Part shown: positions 22,496 to 36,200 of the stretch, piece by piece | How the letters are laid out: each line of letters starts with the position of its first letter | Numbering within the stretch: the stretch's first letter is position 1 | Assembly (NCBI GenBank): GCA_027563935.2 | Contig: CM050450.1 | Coordinates: 4,881,957 to 4,945,956, forward strand | From: Costus lasius | Lineage: Eukaryota > Streptophyta > Magnoliopsida > Zingiberales > Costaceae | Length of the DNA stretch: 64,000 nt | Reading direction: 5' to 3' | Position numbers and translations under genes: made by a program | Notes under the pieces: model-generated | What the model was told of the DNA's origin: nothing | The model's database searches: none | The model's input: the letters and a program-made list of their open reading frames with translations, nothing else

Positions 22496-25400
22496 ATGTT
22501 TCCTGGCTTGATCCACCTGCCGGAAGCTCCGATCCTGCCGGAGGAGGCCCACGGCCCGAGCTTGGTCCTCACGGCCGACCCCAAGCCGCGCCTGCGGTGG
22601 ACGACCGACCTCCACGAGCGCTTCGTCGACGCCGTCGCCCAGCTTGGAGGCCCCGAAAGTTTGTACTCTTTTGCCCTTAGTTTCAAGCACTCAACTGGTT
22701 TTCCAGCATTGATCACCGAAAGGTGTGGGGTCGTCGATCAACTTCTGCGCACTGCTCTGTGTCCCCGCTTAGGAGATTCTTGGTTTTGTTTCCTGCCATT
22801 TTCCCCTTCAATTGCTATCAGTGCAAGTGTCCTTTTTTTTCTGCGGTCACCTGATTTTTTTCGAATTCTTTTGCTTGTGACCTTTGACGGCGGAAATGCA
22901 TGGCATTGTGAGTTTAGTTATTTGTTTTTGTCGATCAATTTCTGTAATTGAGAACTTTAAAAAGGAGAGCAGGCGTATTAAATGAGAACTTTTGACTTCT
23001 TTTTTGGTGCGAACAAATTCAGTAGATCTTATAATGTATCATATGCTAAGTAGCGGAGGCTACAAGATGGTTTAAAGAAGATGATAGACTGAAAGATGGA
23101 AGGACAAATGCCATACCTGTATATAACTTCATATATGGAACACAAAATTTTACGGAATTGTATCTCACTCAGAAATGAAAAAAAAAAAAAAGAACTCAGG
23201 GGGAGAGAAGATTAATGAATTTGGGAGAATATTATATGCAATGAATCCATGGAAATAGTTATTAGCTTTATCCTAAACTCAATCCTCTACGATATATTTT
23301 ACTAAGATGTTTTGTATGCGCTGAAGGTGTGGACACAATATATGATAAGATTACGGACTTGACTTATCAATTATTCAGTTACTAGTTCTTATATTAACGA
23401 TGCAATATGACTAATAATCACCACATAATGGAAATAAGAAGCGTTCTACTACTTTAACATGCTCTTATTAACTGCCTTAACTGCCAAGATGGAGTAATAT
23501 TTTACTGCACAAAGTCAGAGTTTGCTATCCTTTAATCAATTACCCGGTGATGCCAAGTCAACTAGTCATATTGCTTGATTACCTTTGCTTTGTCCGTTAT
23601 AAATTATCATTTGTTCTCTGAGTCCTTGCGTTTCCTTTTGCCATGGAATTCCAATTCTCTACTCTGAGTTTTCATTAGCAAGCAGGTAAATTTGGTTGTT
23701 GGCCGGTCTCTGTCTACTTTAATCTGTTGAGCTCGAGCTTCAGATCTAAGTATCATTTGCTTGTATACTGTTCTTTCTTTTTGTCTATTAATTTGGTGTC
23801 AGTTCCTATGTTGCCGTAGTACTAGTGCATTTGTTTTCAGCATTTCTTACGGATATCTCCTAAAAGTCTTTCTCTTTTAATGTAGATCATTGATCCTAAC
23901 TATTGAATGCTTGTAACACGTTGAATATTGTAGAGGCAACACCAAAGACTATCATGAGGACTATGGGTGTTAAAGGACTCACTCTTTTTCACTTGAAGAG
24001 CCATCTTCAGGTGCTGTTAGATTTGCCCAAGTTCCCTCAAGTTTTATTGTTGCTTAAATCTGAAATGTTTACACTGGACTACATAGTTTTTATTTTTAAT
24101 GTTTCCAGAAATACAGGCTTGGGAAACAATCAGGCAAAGAAATGGCGGAGCAATCAAAAGATTGTGAGCCAAGTTTAGATTATTTATCTGTTATGACTTG
24201 CTTGATGCTTTCAATAAACATATTTTGAGCTTCCAAATATTTAAAATAACTTTTTTAATACCCTTACTATCTTTAGACAACTTGCATTCTCTTTTTGTTA
24301 AATGAGATTTGATGAGAAGAAAGTCAAGCTACATTGACTTCAAGCTGACTTCCTTGCATGGCCTTATTTAGGCATTTTCTTTTATGCTTTGTGCTCTTTC
24401 CAGCTTAAATTATTGAGTAGTGGTAAACGTATGTATGAGATTTTATGCATTGTTCACCATTAAATGATGGTTTTTATTTGTAGTTTTTACAGGAGAAAAA
24501 TAGTTGGCTAAAAATCATGGTAGAAAAACCTGATTTATCTTGCTTGTTATTTCCTCAGCTATCACTTGGTGATCACTTCATTTTTCTTCACATGAAACTG
24601 AAACTGGTTTGGCTTTTGCATCTTGAATTTCAGCCTCCTTCCATTTAGATAATCGAAGTAACATTGCTTTATCTACAACTACAAGAGTGCCTACTTTTGA
24701 CGTGAATGAGTAAGCTTTACTAGATCTTCCTTGGTTGCTCTTATATTATGCTTGCTGTGAACAGGTATTAGAGAACATTAACACGATAATCTTACTGCTT
24801 TCAGGGGTCAGGAAGTCAAAGAGGCATTGAGAGCTCAAATGGAAGTGCAGAGGAGACTGTATGAACAAGTGGAGGTCATTTAGCCCCTTCAATTTGTTTT
24901 TAGTATAAATGTTCTTCCTTACTGTGTTCTATTCAATCACGACAAACTTGTGCACATTACCTCATGCAGATTGCTTCTGAATAAAACTTATCCTGCCTTT
25001 CCTGAACATCATTATATTAATATACAGACATGTGTTCTGTAACAAAGATAAATATATGCATATGTATATTAGTATACATGCGAGTGTTATATTTTTTTTT
25101 GAGCCCAATACTTATGTATATATGTGATCCCATACTTATCCATATCATTGTGCATATACGTGACGAACTTGAGCACCTTAACTTATGTACATTGCTTCTC
25201 TGAGGTGACAAAGTAGGATCCACATAATTATTACAGTACATAATTTGGTTCAATCTTTCCTCTCTCTGTTTATTCTTATGACCTAACATTCTCAAACAAA
25301 AAATTTCCTGCCTTTTCTGAGTATTTCATTATTTTAGTACACATACATGTGTTTATATATTACTGATAAGTAGATACATTTGTATAAATGCATGCAGTGC

Positions 25401-26386
25401 ATGAGAAGTGTGTATGTACATGCTTACACATTCTAATCTATGTCATATGCATGTTTCTGGACGTTTCATACACTGATTATTTCTCTTCATATTTTTACTT
25501 TGTTTATCATTATACATCTAATACACTGATTATTTCTCTTCATATTTCCCATATTTTTTTATCCATTATCACTTGAATGATTATTTAAAAGATTTTATTT
25601 CAATCCTCATTATGGCTATAGCTGTTACATGTTGACCAATTCTTACTTGGTTAATTTATGGGATTAATCTTTACGCTAATGTTGTTTCACCTAGAGGGAA
25701 AGAAAAGTAAAATGAAGGAATATAACTATAGAATGGATATTTAAGCTGATAAAAAAAATATTATACCTTTTCTAGTTATATTATTTTTGTATTTTTGGAA
25801 GAAAAAGAGGAAGGAGCTGAGAATGAATCCTCCAACGACAAGAAAATTTGTAGTAGTAAAGTCAAACCTTTAAACAATGGTTTAGTGACTACTAATTGGT
25901 TAGGTCTTACAAACACAAATCCACCGCACTTGCAAACCTGGACACTGATGATGAAGTGGTTTGATAAGAACCACTCTGCTCACAATTCATCCAATTTTAT
26001 TATTTCTTTAAACATCTTGAGGGCTCTAATCCTTGTAAGCTAGCTCTAAAAGTTAAATTTATTGGCTAATTTTTCAGGTTCAGAGGCATCTACAGATTCG
26101 CATGGAAGCTTATCAGAAGTACATCGATTCCCTACTAGCAAATGCATATAAGATAGTATCAGAGCAAATTGCCTTGAGTAGTTTTGACTCAACCGAGCAG
26201 CAACTCCCAGACATGGCACTCAGAACCATGCACTCCAGTTCTGATTCATTAAGCTCATCCATCTTCCAACAGCTATCAATGAACTCAGTCAACCTGCAGA
26301 GTCCTGGATGCAAGACATCTCTGTCTCCAGCCATTTCTGGCCAGCTCTATCAAAGATCATCAGAACTTAGGAACATGCCCTGCTAA
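22496..26386 (+). CDS. MYB-CC (GARP/PHR-like) transcription factor, MYR/PHL type
   Basis: Six exons: 22496-22658, 23934-24010, 24109-24163, 24634-24709, 24805-24874, 26078-26386. Phases join to 249 residues. The GARP/MYB-like DNA-binding domain (about residues 30-86) reads PRLRWTTDLHERFVDAVAQL, then ATPKTIMRTMGVKGL and LKSHLQKYRLGKQ across exons 1-3. The MYB-CC coiled coil (about 125-170) is EVKEALRAQMEVQRRLYEQ plus VQRHLQIRMEAYQKYIDSLL. This matches the MYR1/MYR2 (PHL) subgroup; relatives act in phosphate-starvation, flowering or gibberellin-linked regulation. The ATG at 22496 was chosen because MFPGLIH is the usual start in monocot relatives; the frame stays open upstream to 22277. Intron 5 is about 1.2 kb. 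Confidence 0.9.
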
Positions 26387-26389
26387 AGA

Positions 26390-27585
26390 ACTGTAGGGGA
26401 GGAAAATTTTGTCGATCTATTCTCTTGTTAGCTTGCAGGCACTACCTACTAACTTTGTGGAAATTAGGAACAAACTATCCAAGTCAAAATGATGTCTCTC
26501 ATCCTTGGAAAATTATTGTGAAACTAATGATCAGTCCTTACTATTTAGAAGATCGTTTTGTGCTGCCCTTGCTGGTTAATTATTCTCTATCATCTATAAT
26601 TTATTTTTGACACCCTCACTAGTAAGGTTTTTTTTTTCTCACTGATAAATTAAACAAGTCCCTTAATATTGGACCTATCGATAGGGTATTGAGTTGACTT
26701 TAAGCTCAATCTATTTAAGCCTACTTACAGAAAAAGGAAATTTATTGAGCTTGGGTCTCTGATGAGATCAGGAGTTTAATATTTATGTTCAAGTTTGTTT
26801 ATAAAATATTATAAGCCTGAGCTCTTATTGCATTTTGTTATGAATATTATATATAAACCTAGACTTTGGGCAGTAAATAAATTATGTTAGCGATGTGTTA
26901 GAAAATTGAAAGTGTATTTTAATTGAGAAAGGAATAGACCAAGTTTTAAGAGTGTCAATTAGTGACGATCTTAGTTGTTAATAGTAAGGTATTGACGATC
27001 TTAGTTGTTAGTAGCAAAGTATTGGAGTTAACCTGTTACTTGCCTATCTCAAAAATAAAAATAGATATAATTTATGATTTTTTTAAATTTTTATTGTTCA
27101 TTACAATATAATAAAATAGTATTAGTGTTCTTACATGGTATACGATTATATTTTAAAAATATTTTGCGTCTTATTTATCAAACAGTAAAAATACAAATAA
27201 TAATATTTATTTACCATCATATTACACAATTATATTAATTTTCTTTTCTTTTTAGAATACAAAAAATTAATTTATTGGAATACAAAATGCTCAATTTCTT
27301 TTGTGACAACAAAAGGCCAAAATTTATCTTTAATTTACAATTTAATTTCCTTGTCTTATATGGTTAATCATATCAATTTTCATAGTTAAATTGCTTATAA
27401 AATTTCATTACTCAATACTATTGTTTAAGTTGAATAATTTGGTCATAATAAAGTTACAACATATAACGTGCGTTATTTTGAACACTTGGTAACGGAAGCG
27501 AATCGCTACAGTGTGTAACGCTAGACTGATACATGTGTGCACAAATGCCACACAAAGTCTACAGTCTACTCAACTTATAAAAAAA
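26390..27585. other. Intergenic, no gene seen
   Basis: Mostly AT-rich. A short imperfect tandem repeat of about 31 bases (GACGATCTTAGTTGTTA) occurs near 26961-27025. No coding sequence was recognised. Confidence 0.5.
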
Positions 27586-27666
27586 CAGTCAACTTATACA
27601 TTCCTTTCTCCCGATCTCGACTCAAATCGGCTGGCTGTGCTCGTCTCCATCGAAAATTTCCATTCT
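27586..27666 (+). other. Probable non-coding first exon of the E2 gene
   Basis: A pyrimidine-rich leader-like segment (CCTTTCTCCCGATCTCG) ends at a good donor, CATTCT followed by GTAAGCAG at 27667. It is followed by about 2 kb without coding sequence before the E2 start codon, matching the 5'-UTR intron common in plant UBC genes. The acceptor was not placed with certainty (a candidate is near 29677). Confidence 0.4.
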
Positions 27667-29604
27667 GTAAGCAGATCTCGTTCTTTTATCATACTTCGCA
27701 GCTTACATATCAAATTTAGCTCTGTTATTTACTCTTTTCGTTTTATTTTCTTCCCGGTTTTCCATTACTGTCTTATTTAGATGGTTGAAGCACCTCGAGG
27801 TGGATCCTCATTGATTCGGTTGGAAATACTAGCTCTTTTTAGGGTTACTGATTAGATCTCATTGGTCTTTGTTGCGTTGGTTTGTTATCCCACTATTGTT
27901 TTTTTCATGTTTTTGAAAGTCAATGGGGGTTAACTTGTGATTTAGTTTACTTCAATTGCCAGCTCAAAGTGCCTTTTTAATTTCCATCCATTATGTAGCT
28001 CTATATATTCTTTAATATATTCTTCGAACTAAAGTTGCGGTTTTTATTAGGAGGGAGCTTTTTTTTTTCTCTTCTTTTTCTTGTTCAAGGTCATTTGATT
28101 TGGGTTGGATGAACTTTCCATACGTTATATTTGATTCATTGATTGTCCATGTGTCTGTGAAATGATAGGCATGACAATTCGTTGAACATCTTATGGGCAT
28201 GTTGAAATGTGATTTCATTATTTTGCCTTCTAAGGATTTGGTGTTAAGTGAACATTGAAAAGAATGATGTGGTCTACGAAAGAGTGATTATTTGCTATTG
28301 AAGCAAAATAGAGAAATGTACGGAAATTGTTGCAAGCTTGTGTCTGTAGATCTAAAAGAAAAGAAAATGAATTGACATGCACAAAATCCTTTTGAAAAGA
28401 GCATGTACAAGTACAGAATTCCTACATGAATATGGCATGATGTATATTTTCTGTAAGGTTGGTCGGATGATGAAGTTGGTTAATTATATGCATATAGCTG
28501 ATATAAGATCAGTATAAAAGGGATACTCGGGTATGAGTAACTTATGTTTCATAATTCATCATGTTGTGTTCACCAATTTAATAACCTGCTAAAGCTTTGG
28601 GCTTAGTTAGTTTAGGAGTGTAAGTGCTTACATCTCATAAGTCTTGGTCATGGATTTTAATAATTAACCATTGATATCAATCTCAGAGGTCTTGGTTTAG
28701 GATATATAATCAGGGATAGCAAAGTACAGGCTCTTATAGCGGTTGCAGTGATCCTTGAGAGTAACTCTACACTCCTCTCAGAACTGCTTGCCATCGGAGC
28801 GCACTGAAGTACATTTATCACAACTCACTTGTCAATGAGGCAAAGACCACCAAATCTTAATAGAAACAGATAGAAAATAGGCTGTTCACATTATAGTTAT
28901 AAGGGAGATCAAGTTCCTAATGAGCAAAGGATGCTGCAGTCTTGATTTTGTTGGTAGATACTGTAATAGTTCAGCCGACTGGATGGCCAACTTTACTAAA
29001 TGTAATCGTAAGTACATGTTTCGGAAAATGGTTGGCTAGAGGAGCAAGCCAGGATCCTGTATTTTGAGGTCTCAGGGTCTTAGGCTTTTTGAATAAATGG
29101 TTTATTTCAGAAAAAAAAAAATCTCTTCTGCTATAGTCATGTCTTTTTTTGTTCATAAATTTGGGTTCTGAAAGGATTTGCTTCCGTCCATGCAAAATGC
29201 TTACTTTAGTACACTGTCTCCTTTGCCTAAAAACGCAACTGGCAGTTGCCACATGATTCATGTAAGTAGCTAGTAGCTACTCTTCAATATAACTTGGAAT
29301 TCTAGTTAGCAGGTGATCTGGCAGCAAATCCCACTTCCAACTTGAATGTTATTAGTCTTGGATTGTTACTGCTAGCTCTTTCTTTGAGAATGCTAGGTTC
29401 TTGATTCTAAGGCATGTTCTTAAATAATTTGAAAGTGTACTTACTTCTTTAGCATTTCATTGTAGAAATTTGAAACTACAGTGGATTATCTAGCGTTAAT
29501 ATTTGTTCCTGCAATTTAGTGTATAGATCGGGTAAGATTAATTTTCTCATCTCAACGGGAATAAGTTATATTATCCTTATCAATTATCTTTTTATAATGT
29601 TTAG

Positions 29605-30942
<1,338 letters not shown>

Positions 30943-31319
30943 TGATGTCAATTGTCACCAACTCAAACCAAGGCTAGGCTTCTGCTTGTGAGAGCTTAAG
31001 ATTATCTTCCTCTGTTTCTTCACGTATTAGAGTTTTCTGAAGCATCAAAATGGACGCATGTTATGATTTGAATGTATACGGCCAAGGGCATCTCCTCATG
31101 TATCTAATGCATCAATGTTGAGTGTGTTTGCATATGAGAACTAAGAACCAAGTCTTCAGTTTCGTCATGTCAGGAAAACATCAAACTGAGTTTTCATGGC
31201 TTGATTTGAATGTAAATTACTTTGGATTGAATAATGGGATGAAAGAATCTCATGTAGCTCACTCTGTTTCGCTAAGCTACTGCTCTCAATGTTGTGAAAT
31301 GAAAAGAATATAAATTCTA

Positions 31320-31774
31320 ATAGGGGTGCTACCTAAATCATTGTATACAGAAGTGCTATTTAGGTCATGCTATGTCGACTGACATTTTATCATAAATTTT
31401 TACTCATTTACATTAATGTTTTTACTGGCAATTGTTGAGAGGTCTTAGATTTGGTAATTTTCTCATTTGCGTTCGTTCTAGGATGAACTATTAAGCTAAT
31501 TATTATCAATTAGACAGTATTTTGTTTTTGATTGGTGAATTAGGGTTACTAATTTCGGATTTGATGAGATACTTCTAAATTCAATGAGGTTGACTTTTTT
31601 TTTTCAGTGATCAAGTTAACTAGGGCTAGTTTCTTCTTCATGAATCATGAGAGGACGGTTAGCTGTGGCGAGTCGACCTAAGCCCTAAACCCTCATCCGA
31701 ACAAGAAAAAGAATAGCCGACCAACCTGTGAGCTCCAAAACACTAGGGCCTGCGCAGCCCAAGTCCCCGAAGCA
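31320..31774 (+). promoter_or_regulatory. Upstream region of the P-loop ATPase gene with telo-box
   Basis: An AAACCCT telo-box-type motif lies at 31687-31693, 81 bases before the ATG at 31775. This element is common near start sites of broadly expressed plant genes. No clear TATA box. The rest of the interval is featureless. Confidence 0.4.
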
Positions 31775-33227
31775 ATGGCGCGCCCGGCGGCGGCAGCGAA
31801 GGCCGCAGCGGCGGTGGCGGAGGGATGGCGGATCATTCCGCGGCCGCTTCTGGAGACCATCCTCAACAACTACGCGCACCACCACCGCGTCCCTCAGCCC
31901 GTCATCCTTCACGGTCCCCGCGGCGTGGGAAAGAGCACCCTTCTCCTCCACCGTCCGTCCCTTTCCTTTTACCCCTCTTTTTTTTTTCTGCAAATCTCTT
32001 CTGGTGCTAAAGATCTCATGGTGCCTCTTGCAGGTCTCCTTCCGGAATGGAACAAGGGTCCCCACGTCGCGGCCTACGTCGATTTCGCTGGAGATCCTTC
32101 CGCTAGTCGCCCCTGGGCCTCGTTCCCCACCGCCACGGAGCCTCCGGCGTTGGGAACCCTGTGTGGCCGCTTGGAGCGCGAGCTCGAGGCCCTTGTTGAC
32201 CATGGGGTACGCCGCGGCGCCATTGGCAGCCGCGATGTTTTTGCCGCCTTGAACAAGTGGCACGGTCTCCACACTGCACTCCGGCGCGTCATTGGCCCCG
32301 GTCGTCTGTCTAAGCGTGACGACGCAGCTTCTGTTTCCGCACTGTGGTCTAAGGCGTTGTTGACTTTCACTCCGCGGATTGGAACGGGAGAGACCAATGC
32401 TTCTTTTGCCATGGAGGAAGCGAAGACGATTGCGGAATATGGGACGAGAAAGTACTCGATGGAGGAGGCTGCATACGTAAGGGAAGCAATGTCATCACTG
32501 AAGCTTGCGAAGGTGGTAGTCGTAATGCATCAGGAATGGAGGAGAGAGGCTGTGAAGCATCTAAACCGCACTGGAGGATTCTCAAGGTCTTTGGCCAATT
32601 CATCCACTGATTGGCCCTGCCTGTTGCTCGATATTCTCTCTGCCTCTGCAGAAGTCGACTTCTTCCAGGTAACAAAAGAGTCAAGCTGTTGGTTTCTGCT
32701 TTTTTATAACTTAACAATTTTAGTACTTTCTAGACCCTTGTCTGAGTTCCGGTGTTTAAATATATCATAGCACCGAACAATGTGTTCTTGTTTGAAATTT
32801 TAGTATTTGCCTATCATGAACAATCTCGGCTAGTTCATTAACTTGGTGGATCTTAAATCATGTAGCGAAAAATTCTTTAAAACAAAATTAATTGCGCCCC
32901 TTACACCTCCAGAACTAAAACCTGGTGTCTAGCAAACCTCTCACGGTAATTATCTAGCATGAAGGGCAAAAATGATAAAATTTGGCTTTTTCTTCAAGCT
33001 GATTAATCAAGAGGTTAAAAAGGATAAGAATTCTTTAGTATGTCAGCACTTACAATGTTGGCCAAAAGGGCATGTAAACATAGCATCAGAATCATGTAAA
33101 CAAAAGAGGGTTGTATAAGCAAGCATTGTCTATCCTTTACACCTATCATGAATGAGAAATTGGTTTGTACTAGGTAGTATGAATGGTTTGGGCTGGTCTG
33201 AGCTGGTACACGCTCAGTAACATTATG

Positions 33228-33274
<47 letters not shown>

Positions 33275-36200
33275 CAAAATTGGCCAGAACCATAGGTATT
33301 GATTGGTACATACTGGTTCACTATTACAGACTGTTTTCTTGAACCTTGATACCTATATAGATAATAAGTGTACTCTTTGAATAAATGGTTAAGAAATAGA
33401 GCGATCAATATGTGTACAAATTTCCATGACAACATTTAAAAAGTTTGGGTTCCACATCTATCAGGCTTACAAAAGTGGAGAAACAAACTAGCATGTCATG
33501 GTTTTTAATCTCTTACTAGTCATGAGTCAGATCTAGACATACCTATGGCGATAGATGATATCTATTATCAAAAGAAAGATAACAAGAGCCTAATAAAGAA
33601 GTAACAAATGCATAAGCACATATTTAAATTGTACTATTTCATGATCTCATCTCATATGCAATAATATCAATATAATATATACAAACATATTTCATGCACA
33701 AACTCATCACACTTTTGATACTCTATGATGTGATGTGTTGCTCGCGATTACCAAAATATAAATATTTTGAAGCCAACCACAATATATTATTACATCTAGT
33801 AGTACACATCCTTGCAGGATTATTATATTGGTATTAGCCATGAGTAACACAATTAGATGACATACGCCTTCAGCCATTCTATAAGTCTCTTCCTTTTTCC
33901 GTTTGGTATCGCTAATTCGAAACTTACTTTGAAGCCATATTTTTACCCGGACGTATTCGGGATGCCCCTAATAACCAACGAATGGAAAGTGCTTTTCCTT
34001 GTATATATCTTATTTCAATAGGAACTTGATTAGTTAATTCGCCTACATGTCTTGCTTTTACTGCTATATTGGGAGTTACTCCATGTATTGCTTGACGTAA
34101 ATAGATAGTAGATTTGTTTCTATCTTTTGTTGAATCTTTGTTGTGGCTCGATGGATAATTTGATAAGCCAATGATTTTTTTTCCTGTTTCAGGATACGGT
34201 TAACCAACATGTTAACTAATCGATTACTTAAATTGAATCCGATTTTTCATATATTAGCACATACATATAATTAGGTAAACAAGTCAATGACAGGACAAAG
34301 GATCATTATTGTGGTCATGAGACAAAGAATTATAAATAGGGTACACTAGTCTTTTAACATAGTTACAATTTCTAATTCCATATTTGCTATACTAAAACTA
34401 TGCACAATTTGTTCAGTATCAAATTCACATTCTAATTTTATATTTTAATATATACTTTTTTTGCAAAAAAAACTTTTTAATATAGGTAATTCACACTATT
34501 CACTACTAAAACCCTCATTTCCTTAGAAATTAATAAATTTCTTAAAATTTAAATGTTAACTGATGTGGTCTAGATTAAAATTGTTGAGATTGAAGTTTTG
34601 AGTCTACCTTGTATGTACAACTCGAAAAGAGTGGGTTAAATTGTAGATCCTCCAATCTGCAATGAACTTGTCCTTCACTTGCAAGAAGAGGAAGCCTTGG
34701 GTATTCACAGGTGTGATTGTTTATTTACTACTTGGAGCCATGTGGACGGATTGTGTGTCCTTGTTGATAATAATTGTCGATGTGCATATTGATCCACAGT
34801 GGATCTCTGCCTTCCATAAATGTGGTAGAACAGTTTAGGCAATCTAGACGTTGTATCATAGTCTCTTTTCAATGCAGATGGAACCTTTTTGATAGCTCCA
34901 TGGTGGGTGCCATGCCAGATACCACAAGTGCAAGTAGTTCCCTTTAAAAGAGGGTGTAGTGGCTAACATGACTTGCGAGTGCCAAGGAGACGTGCTGGAA
35001 CAGGGTGGTTGCTGTTTATTTTATATAGTTGGGACCGTGGACTTAGGTATCCTTCAAGCTAGCTCTTGGTCTCAGCAATCTCCAGTGTATCTCAAATATC
35101 ACAATGAATCTCAGTAATGTTTAATCCTTGGAACAAATGAGGAAACATAACTTTTAAGCCCCTAAAGGATGGATGAACTGGGCGTAGGAGATGCAACCAA
35201 ATGGCATCCTTATTCAAGGAACTGAGAAAAGCAGACAAATTGCTTCCAAATTTCTGAGATGATTCAATGTGGTAAAGGCCGCCACTTCCCGTAGCAATTC
35301 CAATTCTCCTCCCTGAGCTCTGATCCTGAAAAACACAAGAAGGAAAAAAGGTAGCATAAAATTTAAAATCATGTTTAAGCTTTTGAATGGAAATAAGACT
35401 GGCCTGGAGTTTTGATACATGGAGGACATTTTTAAGAGTAAGGGTAGGTGTACTGTGTACATCTCCGAATTCTGCAACAGTAGCTGAAGAACCATTGGCC
35501 ATTACAATTTTTATGTTACTCGAGCACGGAGTAAGGTTGTGAAAGAGTAAAGATGTGAGCATCATGTGGTCTGTGGCACAGAAACCTATTGTCCAAGAGT
35601 TGGCATAAAATTTGTCTGAGGCATTCATGCAAAGAGGAAATCAAAGTTAAGTGTATCATTTGTTCAAAGTTAATTTAAACATTAGTAGCATAAGATGCTT
35701 TCACAAGAAAAATGTCCCCATAGTTTCAATTTTTTATTTTTTCAATAGATTATACGTAGAATAATAAATAAAATACACGTGATCTGATTAGTAAACCAGT
35801 AACTTAGAGCTAGGTTGGGTAGTTAATTTCCTGTTTGATGGTCATGAATCATAAACTTCCTCTCTATTTGGATAGAGAAAATTGGGCAGAGTGCTAGTTT
35901 CTTTCTCTTCCAAATGCATGAAGGAGAGCAGTCTTCTCATCTTTTCTTTCTTGTCTTCGTCAATTACTTTCTCTTGTTAACTCAAGTTACTAGATTACTG
36001 CATTTTGTCTGTACCATATCATTGCTCTGGTCTTTTCTGAAATAAGTAACACGTACGCATATATGTTTGATTGGAATATCTTATTCGTTCTTGTAAATCT
36101 TGATGCAGCCAAAACTGGTTATAAACAATGTTGATGTTCTGCGGAAGGCAGTACTGACTGATGATTCAACAGTTTCTGCTGCAATGTATCATGATAGTTT

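Larger units (their letters stand above)
32669..36108. other. Large intron 2 of the ATPase gene, transposon- and plastid-loaded
   Basis: This 3.4-kb intron contains a long TA run (33231-33272), a plastid rps7 insertion (33866-34247) and a Copia polyprotein fragment on the minus strand (35092-35628). Donor GTAACA at 32669 and acceptor GATGCAG before 36109 remain intact, so splicing may be preserved. Confidence 0.7.

Noticed and set aside
22277..22951. 224-residue frame as a complete protein
   Set aside because: It reads past the exon 1 donor of the MYB-CC gene into the intron; only 22496-22658 is coding, and the upstream part is leader.
25795..26043. Open frame of 82 residues in intron 5 of the MYB-CC gene
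   Set aside because: The frame resembles no known protein and splice sites for it are lacking; the MYB-CC exons join correctly without it.
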